DNA of 64,000 nucleotides from the NCBI GenBank assembly GCA_942491735.1, contig CALOCN010000001.1, positions 1,054,001 through 1,118,000 of the forward strand, in the 5' to 3' direction. Below are positions 24,701-33,683 of the stretch, in pieces. This DNA is from CALOCN01 sp942491735. GTDB lineage: Bacteria; Eisenbacteria; RBG-16-71-46; JABDJR01. How positions within the stretch are numbered: position 1 is the stretch's first letter; each line of letters opens with the position of its first letter. The notes below the pieces were generated by a model, which saw only the letters and a list, made by a program, of their open reading frames with translations, was not told where the DNA came from and searched no databases. A program made the position numbers and the translations under genes.

Positions 24701-24716
24701 GTCCACCCGGGTGGAC
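24701..24716. repeat. 16-bp palindrome GTCCACCCGGGTGGAC, copy 4
   Basis: Perfect copy, 55 bases before the start of the GTPase gene, where it could also act as an operator or mark the right edge of the degenerate segment. Confidence 0.75.
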
Positions 24717-24771
24717 TCAGCCACCCGGCCTCGGGTCCCCCCGCCGGTTTCACCTGCGCTAGAATCCCGTC

Positions 24772-25761
24772 ATGCCAACCAACGTACCGCCGCAATGGCG
24801 TGCCCTCGAAGAGGAGTATCGCCAGGCCACCGATCACGACGAGAAGATCCGCCTCCTGGAAGAGCTGCTCCGGACCGTCCCCAAACACAAGGCGACCGAC
24901 CGGCTCCAGGCGGACCTCAAGTCCAAGCTGGCCAAGCTCCGCAAGGAACCCAAGAAGAAGGCCGGGGCCGGGGCGGGTCCCAGCCACACCATCGCGCGCG
25001 AGGGGGCCGGCCAGATCGCCCTGGTGGGGCCGCCCAACGGGGGGAAGTCGTCGCTGCTTGCGGCCCTGACCCACGCCGAGCCCAGGATCGCCGACTACCC
25101 CTTCACCACCCGCGAACCCCAGCCCGGCATGATGCGACACGAGGACGTCCCGATACAGCTGGTGGACCTCCCGCCGCTTTCGGACGAGCACGTGGAGCCG
25201 TGGGTCTACGACAACATCCGTCGCGCCGACGTGGTGTGGCTGGTCTCGGACAGCGGCCAGGCGCTGGATGGAGTGGAGCTGTGTCTGCGCCTCACCGATC
25301 CCAAGCACGTGGGTCTGGTCCCGGCCGGGCGCGAGGTGGACGGGGAAGGCAAGCCCATGGGCTGGATGCCCAAGCCCACTTTCCTGGTGGTTACCGGCAT
25401 GGACAAGCCGGATGCCGCCGGGAATCTGGAGATCCTGCGGGAGTTGCTGGAGATCCCGTTTCCTGTCTTCCCCGTTTCCGCCCCCACTCTTGCAGGAACT
25501 CCCGAGCTGGCCGCCGCCACCTGGAACCAGCTCGGCAGGATCCGCATCTACACCAAGGAACCGGGCAAGGAGGTGGACCGCACCACCCCGTTCATCGTTC
25601 CCCTGGACTCCACCGTCGAGGACCTCGCACGTCACATCCACAAGGACCTTGCCGAGCGGCTCAAGTTCGCCAAGGTGTGGGGAACCGGCGTGTTCGACGG
25701 CCAGCAGGTCCACGCTGAACACACCCTGCACGACAAGGACGTCGTCGAGCTTCACGACTAG
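24772..25761 (+). CDS. DRG/Obg-like GTPase with C-terminal TGS domain
   Basis: This is a 329-residue cytosolic P-loop GTPase. A charged helical N terminus (residues 1-65) precedes the G domain with P-loop GPPNGGKSS (86-94) and the switch segment DYPFTTREPQPGMM, typical of Obg/DRG proteins. The G3 site reads DLPPL rather than DxxG. The G4 site reads DKPD (211-214) rather than NKxD, so guanine recognition may be altered. The C terminus from about 264 is a TGS domain (PLDSTVEDLARHIHKDL ... HTLHDKDVVELHD). Such proteins bind ribosomes or RNA. It is followed after 48 bases by the ABC exporter genes. Confidence 0.88.
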   Translation: MPTNVPPQWRALEEEYRQATDHDEKIRLLEELLRTVPKHKATDRLQADLKSKLAKLRKEPKKKAGAGAGPSHTIAREGAGQIALVGPPNGGKSSLLAALTHAEPRIADYPFTTREPQPGMMRHEDVPIQLVDLPPLSDEHVEPWVYDNIRRADVVWLVSDSGQALDGVELCLRLTDPKHVGLVPAGREVDGEGKPMGWMPKPTFLVVTGMDKPDAAGNLEILRELLEIPFPVFPVSAPTLAGTPELAAATWNQLGRIRIYTKEPGKEVDRTTPFIVPLDSTVEDLARHIHKDLAERLKFAKVWGTGVFDGQQVHAEHTLHDKDVVELHD

Positions 25762-25809
25762 ATCCCCAGTCTTGCCGCCGCCTTCCCGATCCGTCAGTAT
25801 CCCCCGACC

Positions 25810-26742
25810 ATGACCTCCGTCGGCACGCCTCCCATCGAAGCGATAGGCCTCGTCAAGCGCTACGGCGACCTGACCGCGGTGGCCGGTATCGACTTCGCGG
25901 TGGCGCCCGGGACCTGTCTCGGGCTGCTCGGTCCCAACGGGGCCGGCAAGACGACCACCATCGAGATCCTGGAGGGGCTGCTGGATCCGGACGCCGGCGA
26001 GGTCCGGGTCATGGGGCGCACCTGGAAGGAGGGCGGCGATGCCATCCGTCAGGGCATTGGGGTGCAGCTCCAGGAAACCAAGCTACCCGAGAAGCTCACC
26101 GTCATCGAGGTGCTCAACCTCTTTCGCAGCTTCTACCGCGAGGGGCGGGATCCGGAAGAGGTCATGGACCTGATCGGCCTCACCGAGAAACGCACCGCCC
26201 GGGTGACCACCCTTTCCGGGGGGCAGCAACAACGTCTCGCCCTCGGTTGCGCCCTGATCAACCACCCCAAACTGCTGTTTCTCGACGAACCCACCACCGG
26301 TCTGGATCCCCAGGCCCGCCGTCGGGTGTGGGAGATCGTCGAGGAGTTCAAGGCCGAAGGAGGAACCGTCCTCCTCACCACGCACTACATGGACGAGGCC
26401 GAGCGGCTCGCCGACGACCTGGTCATCATCGACCATGGCAAGGTCATCGCCACCGGGAGCCCGGCCGAGATCATCGCCTCCCTGGGGGTGGCCAGCATTG
26501 TTTCGTTCCAGACCCTGGAGGCGGTGCACGATATCGCCTTCGACGGCCTGCCCGGCGTGGCCTCGGCGCGTGCCGACGGGGAACGGACCGAGCTCACCGT
26601 CTCCGAACCCCATCTCGCCCTGCAGGCCCTTCTGGATGCCCTGCGCGACCGCGACCTGAGCGTGGCCGATCTGCGGACCCATCGACCGACGCTCGAGGAT
26701 GTGTTCGTTTCCCTCACCGGCAGGCACCTGCGCGATGAGTAG
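25810..26742 (+). CDS. ABC transporter ATP-binding protein (ABC-2/DrrA-like)
   Basis: This is a 310-residue ATPase. It has Walker A GPNGAGKTTT, a Q-loop VQLQETKLPEKLTV, ABC signature LSGGQQQRLALG, Walker B LLFLDEPTTGLD and an H-loop TTHYMDEAERLADD. The C-terminal extension of about 80 residues ending TLEDVFVSLTGRHLRDE is typical of the DrrA/NodI class that works with an ABC-2 permease, encoded directly downstream. It probably drives export of a lipid, drug or polysaccharide. Confidence 0.94.
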   Translation: MTSVGTPPIEAIGLVKRYGDLTAVAGIDFAVAPGTCLGLLGPNGAGKTTTIEILEGLLDPDAGEVRVMGRTWKEGGDAIRQGIGVQLQETKLPEKLTVIEVLNLFRSFYREGRDPEEVMDLIGLTEKRTARVTTLSGGQQQRLALGCALINHPKLLFLDEPTTGLDPQARRRVWEIVEEFKAEGGTVLLTTHYMDEAERLADDLVIIDHGKVIATGSPAEIIASLGVASIVSFQTLEAVHDIAFDGLPGVASARADGERTELTVSEPHLALQALLDALRDRDLSVADLRTHRPTLEDVFVSLTGRHLRDE

Positions 26743-26766
26743 GGTGATCCCGGCGGCGTGCTCCCG

Positions 26767-27801
26767 ATGAAGCGCAACCAGCTCTACCAACTCACCCTCA
26801 TGCGGCTCATCCTGTTCTGGCGCGAGCCCGAGGCGGTGTTCTGGGTCTTTCTCTTTCCGTTGATCCTTGCCCTGGTCCTGGGCTTCGCCTTCAAGAACCG
26901 CGGGGTGGAGCCGAGCCGGGTCGGTGTCATCTCGGGGGTAACCGACGATCGCTGGATCGCCGCCCTGGACTCCTCGGCCAGTGTGGAAACCGTTCGTTTC
27001 GTGGACGGCGACGTCGCGGCGAAGAAGCTTCGCACCGGCGGGGTCGAGGTTCTGGTTCTCGACGGCGACCCGATCGTACTGCGTCTGGACCCGACCCGCC
27101 CCGAAGCGGAAACGGCGCGTCTGCGGATCCACGAGCTCATCCAACGGGACGCGGGGCAGCCGGATCTGGTTCCCACCACCACCGAACCCATCACGGAGCG
27201 CGGTTCCCGCTATATCGACTTCCTCATCCCGGGGCTGCTCGGCATGAACCTCATGGGCACCGGCATGTGGGGGACCGGGTTCGCCATCGTGGACATGCGG
27301 CAGAAGAAGCTGCTCAAGCGGTTCCTGGTCACCCCCATGCGTCGCTCCAATCTCATGCTGGGGCAGATGCTCTCCCGGCTGGCCTTCCTGGTCATGGAAG
27401 TCTCCCTCATCACCGCCTTCGGCGCCCTGGTCCTGGGCGTCCCGTTCCGGGGCGCGGTGGGGACCTACGCCCTGTTCTGCGTGCTGGGCGCCCTCGTCTT
27501 CTCCGGGTTGGGGCTCCTGACCGCGTCCCGGGTGCGGACCATCGAAGGCGCGAGCGGGCTCATGAACTTCGTCATGATGCCCATGTGGCTTCTCTCGGGG
27601 GTCTTCTTTTCCTACGAGCGTTTCCCCGAGTTCCTCCACCCGTTCATCCGGGCCCTTCCCCTCACCGCGCTCAACGACGCGTTGCGGGGTCTGATGCTGG
27701 AGGGGGACAGACTGCTCGACCGGGGACCGGAACTGGCGGTGCTGACGGTTTGGACCCTGGGTTCCTTTGCGGTGGCCCTGCGTATTTTCCGCTGGCGTTG
27801 A
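26767..27801 (+). CDS. ABC-2 type transporter permease
   Basis: This is a 344-residue membrane protein. One N-terminal helix (EAVFWVFLFPLILALVLGFAF) is followed by an extracytoplasmic domain of about 130 residues, then five helices, with the ABC-2 motif region FLIPGLLGMNLMGTGMWGTGF and MNFVMMPMWLLSGVFFSYERFP. It lies 24 bases after the ATPase gene. I chose ATG at 26767 rather than GTG three codons earlier. Neither has a strong ribosome site. Together with the ATPase it forms a two-gene exporter. Confidence 0.92.
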   Translation: MKRNQLYQLTLMRLILFWREPEAVFWVFLFPLILALVLGFAFKNRGVEPSRVGVISGVTDDRWIAALDSSASVETVRFVDGDVAAKKLRTGGVEVLVLDGDPIVLRLDPTRPEAETARLRIHELIQRDAGQPDLVPTTTEPITERGSRYIDFLIPGLLGMNLMGTGMWGTGFAIVDMRQKKLLKRFLVTPMRRSNLMLGQMLSRLAFLVMEVSLITAFGALVLGVPFRGAVGTYALFCVLGALVFSGLGLLTASRVRTIEGASGLMNFVMMPMWLLSGVFFSYERFPEFLHPFIRALPLTALNDALRGLMLEGDRLLDRGPELAVLTVWTLGSFAVALRIFRWR

Positions 27802-27872
27802 CGCGTCGTCCCGGTTGCGCGGAGCGCCCGGATTGGACGCCCCGCGCGGGGTAGGCCCCCCCGAGACTCGGT

Positions 27873-30800
27873 TCAGCGCACCCGCACCACGCGCCGCATC
27901 GCGGTCACGTCCGGGGTTTCCACCCGGACCAGATACACCCCGGCCGCCACAAGCGCCCCCTGCGTGTTACGTCCATCCCAACGCAACTCGTGGGCTCCGC
28001 TTTTCAGCACGCCGTCCTTGAGCGATCGCACCAGTCGCCCGGACGCGTCGAACACCCGCACCCGCACCGGTCCCGCGGTCGCCATCTCGAACTGAAGTCG
28101 CGTGCCCAGTGAGAACGGGTTCGGGAACGCGGCCAGCGCCACCGGCGACACGACGGGCGTATCCGCGGCAAGGATGGGCTCGGCGGTGCGGAAGTGTCCC
28201 TGGTTGCGGCCGGCCACCCCGGGCCGGAACCAGCGCGTGGCGGGGAAGTAGGGCGACGGCGTTCGCAGCCGCCACTGCACGGAGTAGAGCGTGGATGGAT
28301 TGAGCCCGGTGAGCTGGTTCAGGAGCTCCGTGGAGGAACCCAGGCTCCCCACCACCGGTCCGGTCTCGGCCCAGCCGCTGTACCAACTGATGCTGAGATC
28401 TCCCAGGTAGGGGTGGTCCGAGGTCGGATAGATCCACCACTCCTGCCGGATCCGGGTGCGCCCGGCCGGGCTCTGGGCACGCCCGGTATGGATCTGGATC
28501 TGATCCGGTAGGTCGGTCGTTCCCAGACGGGAAACCGGTTGCCCCCCACTGTTCCGGATCTGGGGCCGGTGTGGAGTCTGCCAGAACTGCGAGGTCCCTC
28601 CGCCGGGGTAGCTCCACACCCGCCCCCGCTGACTGATTCCTCCATTGAGGTAATCGACTGCGGACCCGGCCGGATCGCAGAAACCATCCCCGTTGAAGTC
28701 ACCGGCCGCCACCGCCCAACCACCGTGCGCGCCCGCCTGGTTGGACCCCGACCACCACGCGCCAAACCCGCCCACCTCCATCACGCCCCACCGGCCTTCC
28801 GTGTTCTGGCCGTCGGTGTAGTAGGGCGCCCCCGCGACCAGGTCTCCCAGCCCGTCCGCGTTCACGTCCCCGGCGTCGGCCAACGCGAATCCCAGGTTGG
28901 CTCCGGTCTGGCCGCCCCACTCGGAGCGGCTGATGTTCTGGTATTCCAGCCGCACCATGCCTTCGTTGCTGAAGGTGCTGGTGGCCCACGGTGCTCCCAT
29001 GGCCACGCCGTCCTCGTGGCCGTTGGGGGAGGCCACGGCGGCGAGCGCGTAGCCCAGCTGGATCCCGGTCGGGAACGGAGTCAACGACGACCCCTGCCAT
29101 TCCCAGGTGGGGGTGGTCTCCGGTCCGGTGGGTCCGCCTCGGTACCCCCGCACCAGTCCCTCGTCATCCGCATTGTCGTCGAAGAGCGGGGCCGAGACGA
29201 ACAGGTCGGTGTACCCGTCCCCATCCTTGTCGCAGGCCGTAACCGCGAAGCCGAACGCGCACCCGGAGTGCGGCCCGGTGACCGTCCATACCGGGGTGGC
29301 GGCCAGCCCGGTCGGCGACCCCAGGTAGCAGAACGCCGCGCCCAGGTTGCTCGACCCGTAGTCCTTCGCCCCGACGATCACATCGGCGTAGCCGTCTCCG
29401 TTGACGTCACCCGCCGAGGCCACCGCGTTCCCCACGAAATCCGAGACGCCCCCCACGGTGCTGAACCAGTTCGCCACGGCTCCCGGACCGGTGGCCGATC
29501 CGTGAAACAGGTACGCCCTCCCGGAGTTCGCACCACCTCCGTTGTCCCCGCGCGCCCCCACCAGCACGTCGTCGAACCCATCCCCGTTCACGTCTCCGGC
29601 GATGGCCACCGAGGAGCCGTGCCAGTCGTAGACCGCGTTCCCTTCATGGGTCCAGGGAGCGGGGAGGGTCGTGCTGAGCCCCAGGGACCCGCCATAGACC
29701 AGCTCCACCCGTCCCGCCTCCGTACCATGGATCCCGTCGTAGAACGGCGATCCCACCAGGAGATCCTCGTACCCATCCCCGTTGACATCCCCCCCGCTCC
29801 CCAGGGACTGGCCGTATTGTTCGCCGGTCTGGTCCCCGAAGATGGCGAATCCGCCCGTGGTGGCCAGGCCCTCGGCCCCGCCCTTGAAGAGCCGGACCCG
29901 ACCCGCGTTGATGTTGGCTCCATCGTCGTAGATGTATTCCGCTGCGAGGTATTCCGAGAACCCGTTTCCATCGACGTCACCGGCGGTGGCCACGCAGTGA
30001 CCCAGGGCCGCCCAGTCCTGGGTGCCGTTCAGGTACCAATCGAAGTTCGCGCCGATCCCCGTCGCCGATCCCGAGTAGCCCAGGATGCGCCCCGCGTTGG
30101 TGGCCCCGTACCAGGGGACGCCCACCATGAGATCGGCGTAGCCGTTCCCGTCCAGGTCGCCGGCCGGGGCGACCGAGAACCCGAACTGGTCGCCGCTCCC
30201 TCCGCTGAGGATACGGCTACCGGTGTTGGTGAGCCCCGTCGCCGTGCCGTAGCAGACGATGACCCGCCCGGCCTGGGTGGCCAGGGGGTAATCCGGAGCG
30301 CCGATGGCGGCGTCGGCATAGCCGTCCCGATTGACGTCGCCGGCCAACGAGACACAGTGACCGTAGCGTGCGTTGGCCGCGGGCCCGACCAGGGTCCAGG
30401 TGTCCAGGGCGTAGGTTCCGGTGGAGCTCCCCAGATACAATTGGACCTGGCCCGCCTCGGGCGAGGCAAGACCGGGATTGTAGCCGGGGGATCCCACCAG
30501 CCAGTCGGAGTAGCCGTCGCCGTTGACGTCCCCGCAGGTCGACACGCTGTAGCCGAACTCGGAACCACTCGTGCCGCCTCCCACCCATCCGGTGCTGGTG
30601 GAGAGGCCGGTCGAGGAACCCAGGTGCAGATAGGCGCGACCCGGAGAGCCGAAGGTGGCTCCCCATTCCGGAGCGCCGATCAACACGTCGCAGTACCCAT
30701 CCCCGTTGACGTCGCCCGCGGTGGCGACCGAGAACCCGGTCCTGGATTGGCTGCTCCCCACGCGCTCCCAATCCGGGGTGGTGGAAAGCCCGGTCGCCGA

Positions 30801-31229
30801 ACCCAGGTAGAGATAGGCGTACCCGCGGTTGGAGTCCGCGAACGGAGCCCCCACCAGGACGTCGTCGTAGCCGTCGCCGTTCACATCCCCGGCCGGGGCC
30901 ACCGAGTAGCCGAACTGCGCTCCTGATCCACCGTGGGTCACGTCCCAATCCGGCGTTGCCCCGAGACCGGGGTAGGCATTGCCGTGGTAGACATACGCGC
31001 GGCCGTCCCCGTCCATGGGTGCCCCCACGATGACATCGGTGAACCCATCGCCGTTGACGTCACCGGCCGGAGCCACCGATTCGCCGAAGCGGCTCCACGC
31101 CGGGCCGGACTCGGACCAGCCGCCATAGGTGATGGCGGGGGTGGCGTCGACGACGTTCGGGGTGGTCTGCGCGGCGAGGATCAGAACGAGTAGAGCCCGG
31201 ATGGCGGGCCGGCGGAAAACCGATCTCAT
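27873..31229 (-). CDS. Large secreted FG-GAP (integrin-alpha-like) repeat protein with FlgD-like tail
   Basis: This is an 1118-residue exported protein. The ATG follows AGGAGG and a signal peptide ends near residue 30. Thirteen clear FG-GAP/VCBS calcium-loop repeats of the form GDVNGDGYxDVxVGAP run from about residue 50 to 880, nearly the whole protein, suggesting one or two seven-bladed integrin-type propellers stabilised by Ca2+. A Fn3-like part follows (PDQIQIHTGRAQSPAG, then VGSLGSSTELLNQLTGLNPS), then the FlgD-like tail with AFPNPFSLG and WDGRNTQGALVAAGVYLVRV. It is likely a surface adhesion or matrix protein. It sits alone between the ABC exporter (convergent) and the kinase gene upstream. 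Confidence 0.92.
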   Translation of the reverse strand: MRSVFRRPAIRALLVLILAAQTTPNVVDATPAITYGGWSESGPAWSRFGESVAPAGDVNGDGFTDVIVGAPMDGDGRAYVYHGNAYPGLGATPDWDVTHGGSGAQFGYSVAPAGDVNGDGYDDVLVGAPFADSNRGYAYLYLGSATGLSTTPDWERVGSSQSRTGFSVATAGDVNGDGYCDVLIGAPEWGATFGSPGRAYLHLGSSTGLSTSTGWVGGGTSGSEFGYSVSTCGDVNGDGYSDWLVGSPGYNPGLASPEAGQVQLYLGSSTGTYALDTWTLVGPAANARYGHCVSLAGDVNRDGYADAAIGAPDYPLATQAGRVIVCYGTATGLTNTGSRILSGGSGDQFGFSVAPAGDLDGNGYADLMVGVPWYGATNAGRILGYSGSATGIGANFDWYLNGTQDWAALGHCVATAGDVDGNGFSEYLAAEYIYDDGANINAGRVRLFKGGAEGLATTGGFAIFGDQTGEQYGQSLGSGGDVNGDGYEDLLVGSPFYDGIHGTEAGRVELVYGGSLGLSTTLPAPWTHEGNAVYDWHGSSVAIAGDVNGDGFDDVLVGARGDNGGGANSGRAYLFHGSATGPGAVANWFSTVGGVSDFVGNAVASAGDVNGDGYADVIVGAKDYGSSNLGAAFCYLGSPTGLAATPVWTVTGPHSGCAFGFAVTACDKDGDGYTDLFVSAPLFDDNADDEGLVRGYRGGPTGPETTPTWEWQGSSLTPFPTGIQLGYALAAVASPNGHEDGVAMGAPWATSTFSNEGMVRLEYQNISRSEWGGQTGANLGFALADAGDVNADGLGDLVAGAPYYTDGQNTEGRWGVMEVGGFGAWWSGSNQAGAHGGWAVAAGDFNGDGFCDPAGSAVDYLNGGISQRGRVWSYPGGGTSQFWQTPHRPQIRNSGGQPVSRLGTTDLPDQIQIHTGRAQSPAGRTRIRQEWWIYPTSDHPYLGDLSISWYSGWAETGPVVGSLGSSTELLNQLTGLNPSTLYSVQWRLRTPSPYFPATRWFRPGVAGRNQGHFRTAEPILAADTPVVSPVALAAFPNPFSLGTRLQFEMATAGPVRVRVFDASGRLVRSLKDGVLKSGAHELRWDGRNTQGALVAAGVYLVRVETPDVTAMRRVVRVR

Positions 31230-31322
31230 GGAGCACCTCCTGGGAGCTATCCAGAGACGCGCATTTTCCGCGGCGACGAGGCCATCCTGACCGTGAAGCC
31301 GTCCACGAAAACCCCTGCCCCG

Positions 31323-33683
31323 CTAGGACTCCGGTCCCGCAAGTCCCCGATACCGTTCGGCTTCCGTGGGTTGATTCAGGGTTTCGTAGAGGTCGGCCAG
31401 CACGCCGGCGATCTTCCGGGTGTTGGGGTGCTCCGGTCCCGACAGGCCCACCATCGCGTCGTAGACCCCGGTAAGGATCGGCTCCGCCTCGGCCGGCCGT
31501 CCCAGATCGATCAGGGACAGAGCGAACGAGCCGCGGAAGCTCTGGGTGCGCACATCCGCGTCTCCCAGAAGGCTGTCGGCGATGGCCAGGGCCCGTTCGT
31601 GGAAGGGGATCGCTTCCGCCGGTCGATCCATGTTGTAGAGCTGCTTGGCCACCGCGTTGTATCCCATGGCGGTGCTGGAGTTGAGTTCTCCCAACACCCG
31701 GATCTTGTCCTTGAGGACCTGCTCGAACGTCTCCAGGGCCAGGGCCTGGTCCCCGTTGGCGTTGTAGAGATAGGCCAGGTTGTTGTGCATGACCAGCACG
31801 TCGGGGTTGTCGGCGCCATAGAGAGCGATTCCCATTTCGCAGGCCGCCGCCATGAGCGGGGTGGCCTCGTCCAGCCGGTCCACCTGCCAGAGCAGGTTCC
31901 CCAGGGCGCCGGCCATGACGAAGGTGACCTCGCTCTGGTTCCCAAAGGACGCCCGTGCCCGGGCCAACGCGTCCTCGATGTGCGGGATGGCCTCCTCCAG
32001 ACGTCCGTGCGCTTCCTCGAGCCCCCCCAGGAAATGCAGCGCATCGATGATCTCCACCCCGCGCGGATCCAGGCGGGGCATCACGCCCCGGATGCGTACC
32101 GCCATGGAGTCGGCCGAGTCCAGCCGCCCCGTGTCGATGAACACGTCTCCCAGGGACTCCAGGGGTGGGTAGAGCCGCGGATCCCCCGGCTCCAGGATCG
32201 CGTCGAGCCGGGCCAGGGCGTGGCGGAAGTGGTGCTCCGCGTCCTCGTACCGCCCCATGCCGCGATAGGTGTCTCCCAGGGACAGGTGGGCGCTGGCCGC
32301 GACTTCCGGCAGATCTCCCAGCTCGCGGTCGATCACCGAGGTCGCGTTGCCCAGGACATCCAGGACCCGGACGTCCGGGCCCGACTCCCAGGGATCCGGG
32401 GATTCCAGCAGGGTGACCATGAACTCGCTCAGCACCCGGGACTTCTCGGCTTCCGTCTCGGCCCGGGCGCGTGCGTGCTCGGCGCGCGACCAGCCGGCCA
32501 CCGAAACGATCAGCCCGGCCAGGAGCACGGCCACCCCGGCCGCCCCGGTGAGCACCACGCCCCGGTTGCGCTTGGCGAACTTGCGGAACTGGTACACCGT
32601 GCTGGGGGGACGGGCCAGGATGGGCTCGCTGTCCAGGAACCGTTGCAGGTCGGCGGCCAGTTCACCGGGGGATCCGTAGCGCTGTTCCTTGTCCTTCTCC
32701 AGGCACTTGCGAACAATGGTCTCGAGGTCCGAGGGAAACCGCTGTTCCCCGTCCCCCAGCGAACTCGGCTCGTCCTCCTCGATCACCCGTGCCGCCTCGA
32801 TGAGGCTCTTCCCCTGCAGCGCCTGCGGCAGGCGATCGGTCAACACCTCATAGCACAACACACCGAGGGCATAGACGTCGGACCGGGTGTCCAGTTCGTC
32901 CTGCTGCCCGCGCACCTGCTCGGGGCTCATGTAGGGGAGGGTGCCCACGACCTGTCCCGCGTCGGTGCGGAAGGTGGTGGCCCGGACATCGTCGTCGAGG
33001 TGGCGCGCCACCCCGAAGTCGAGAATCTTGGGTTGCCCGTCCGGGCGGACCAGGATGTTGGCCGGTTTCAGGTCGCGGTGGACAATGCCGTTCTGGTGCG
33101 CGTGGTTGACCCCTTCGCACACCCGGATCAGGAGCTCGATCCGGTCCTTCGTGGAGAGCTTCATCTCGCGGGCAAACTCGGTCAGGGGGAGCCCGTCGAT
33201 CAACTCCATGACGAAGTAGGGTTGCTGCCCCAGGGCCGCTCCGGTGGTCCCCGCATCGTAGACCCTGGCGATCCCCGGGTGATCCAGTTGTCCTAGAAGC
33301 TCGGCCTCCAACTCGAATCTTTGCAATGCTTTGCGTGATAGGGCATCCCCTCGAATCAGCTTGAGGGCGACGTCCCGGGAAGGCTGTTCCTGATGGGCGC
33401 GAAAGACCACACCCATGCCCCCTCCGGCGATGATGCCCTCGAGGCGGTAGCTGCCGATGGTCTTCCCCAACCAGGCGTCCTCGCCTCCGATCGAGGCGAT
33501 GGCGGAACCGCCCAGGAACTCTCCCGCCCGGGCGCCCGCCTGGAGCAGGGAGATCACCTCGGACTCGAGCTCGGTGTCCTCGCCGCTCTGATCCCGGACG
33601 AACGCCAGCCGCTCTTCCTCCGGAAGCTCGATGGCCTGATCGAACAACTCGCTGGCCCGGGCGAAGAGGTCGCGGGACGTCAT
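31323..33683 (-). CDS. Membrane Ser/Thr protein kinase with C-terminal TPR repeats
   Basis: This is a 786-residue PknB-type kinase. A helical N terminus (1-60) precedes the kinase domain (about 78-345), which has the glycine loop AGGGMGVVFRA, Lys108 in VALKLI, the catalytic HRDLKPANIL (His202, Asp204) and DFG at 222-224. A single membrane helix (GVVLTGAAGVAVLLAGLIVSV) near 390 leads to an extracytoplasmic TPR array. Its blocks include AAHLSLGDTYRGMGRYEDAEHHF and VLVMHNNLAYLYNANGDQALALETFEQVL. The start overlaps the ECF sigma gene stop (ATGA). Pairing of such kinases with ECF factors of this type is common in Planctomycetes and Acidobacteria, and phosphorylation of the sigma factor is a likely control. 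Confidence 0.93.
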   Translation of the reverse strand: MTSRDLFARASELFDQAIELPEEERLAFVRDQSGEDTELESEVISLLQAGARAGEFLGGSAIASIGGEDAWLGKTIGSYRLEGIIAGGGMGVVFRAHQEQPSRDVALKLIRGDALSRKALQRFELEAELLGQLDHPGIARVYDAGTTGAALGQQPYFVMELIDGLPLTEFAREMKLSTKDRIELLIRVCEGVNHAHQNGIVHRDLKPANILVRPDGQPKILDFGVARHLDDDVRATTFRTDAGQVVGTLPYMSPEQVRGQQDELDTRSDVYALGVLCYEVLTDRLPQALQGKSLIEAARVIEEDEPSSLGDGEQRFPSDLETIVRKCLEKDKEQRYGSPGELAADLQRFLDSEPILARPPSTVYQFRKFAKRNRGVVLTGAAGVAVLLAGLIVSVAGWSRAEHARARAETEAEKSRVLSEFMVTLLESPDPWESGPDVRVLDVLGNATSVIDRELGDLPEVAASAHLSLGDTYRGMGRYEDAEHHFRHALARLDAILEPGDPRLYPPLESLGDVFIDTGRLDSADSMAVRIRGVMPRLDPRGVEIIDALHFLGGLEEAHGRLEEAIPHIEDALARARASFGNQSEVTFVMAGALGNLLWQVDRLDEATPLMAAACEMGIALYGADNPDVLVMHNNLAYLYNANGDQALALETFEQVLKDKIRVLGELNSSTAMGYNAVAKQLYNMDRPAEAIPFHERALAIADSLLGDADVRTQSFRGSFALSLIDLGRPAEAEPILTGVYDAMVGLSGPEHPNTRKIAGVLADLYETLNQPTEAERYRGLAGPES

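Larger units (their letters stand above)
23892..24771. other. Gene-poor, degenerate stretch between oxidoreductase and GTPase genes
   Basis: This 880-bp region carries no intact gene that I trust. Its first 40 bases are unusually AT-rich for the window. It then holds a 20-bp inverted repeat, three perfect copies and one half-copy (24642) of a 16-bp palindrome, and a short remnant of an HNH-endonuclease gene. Open frames run through it on both strands but change frame within recognisable protein similarity, which points to decay. Confidence 0.7.

Noticed and set aside
27840..27851. CCCCGCGCGGGG as a terminator between convergent genes
   Set aside because: It is a perfect palindrome but has no loop or T-run, and such words are common at this GC content.
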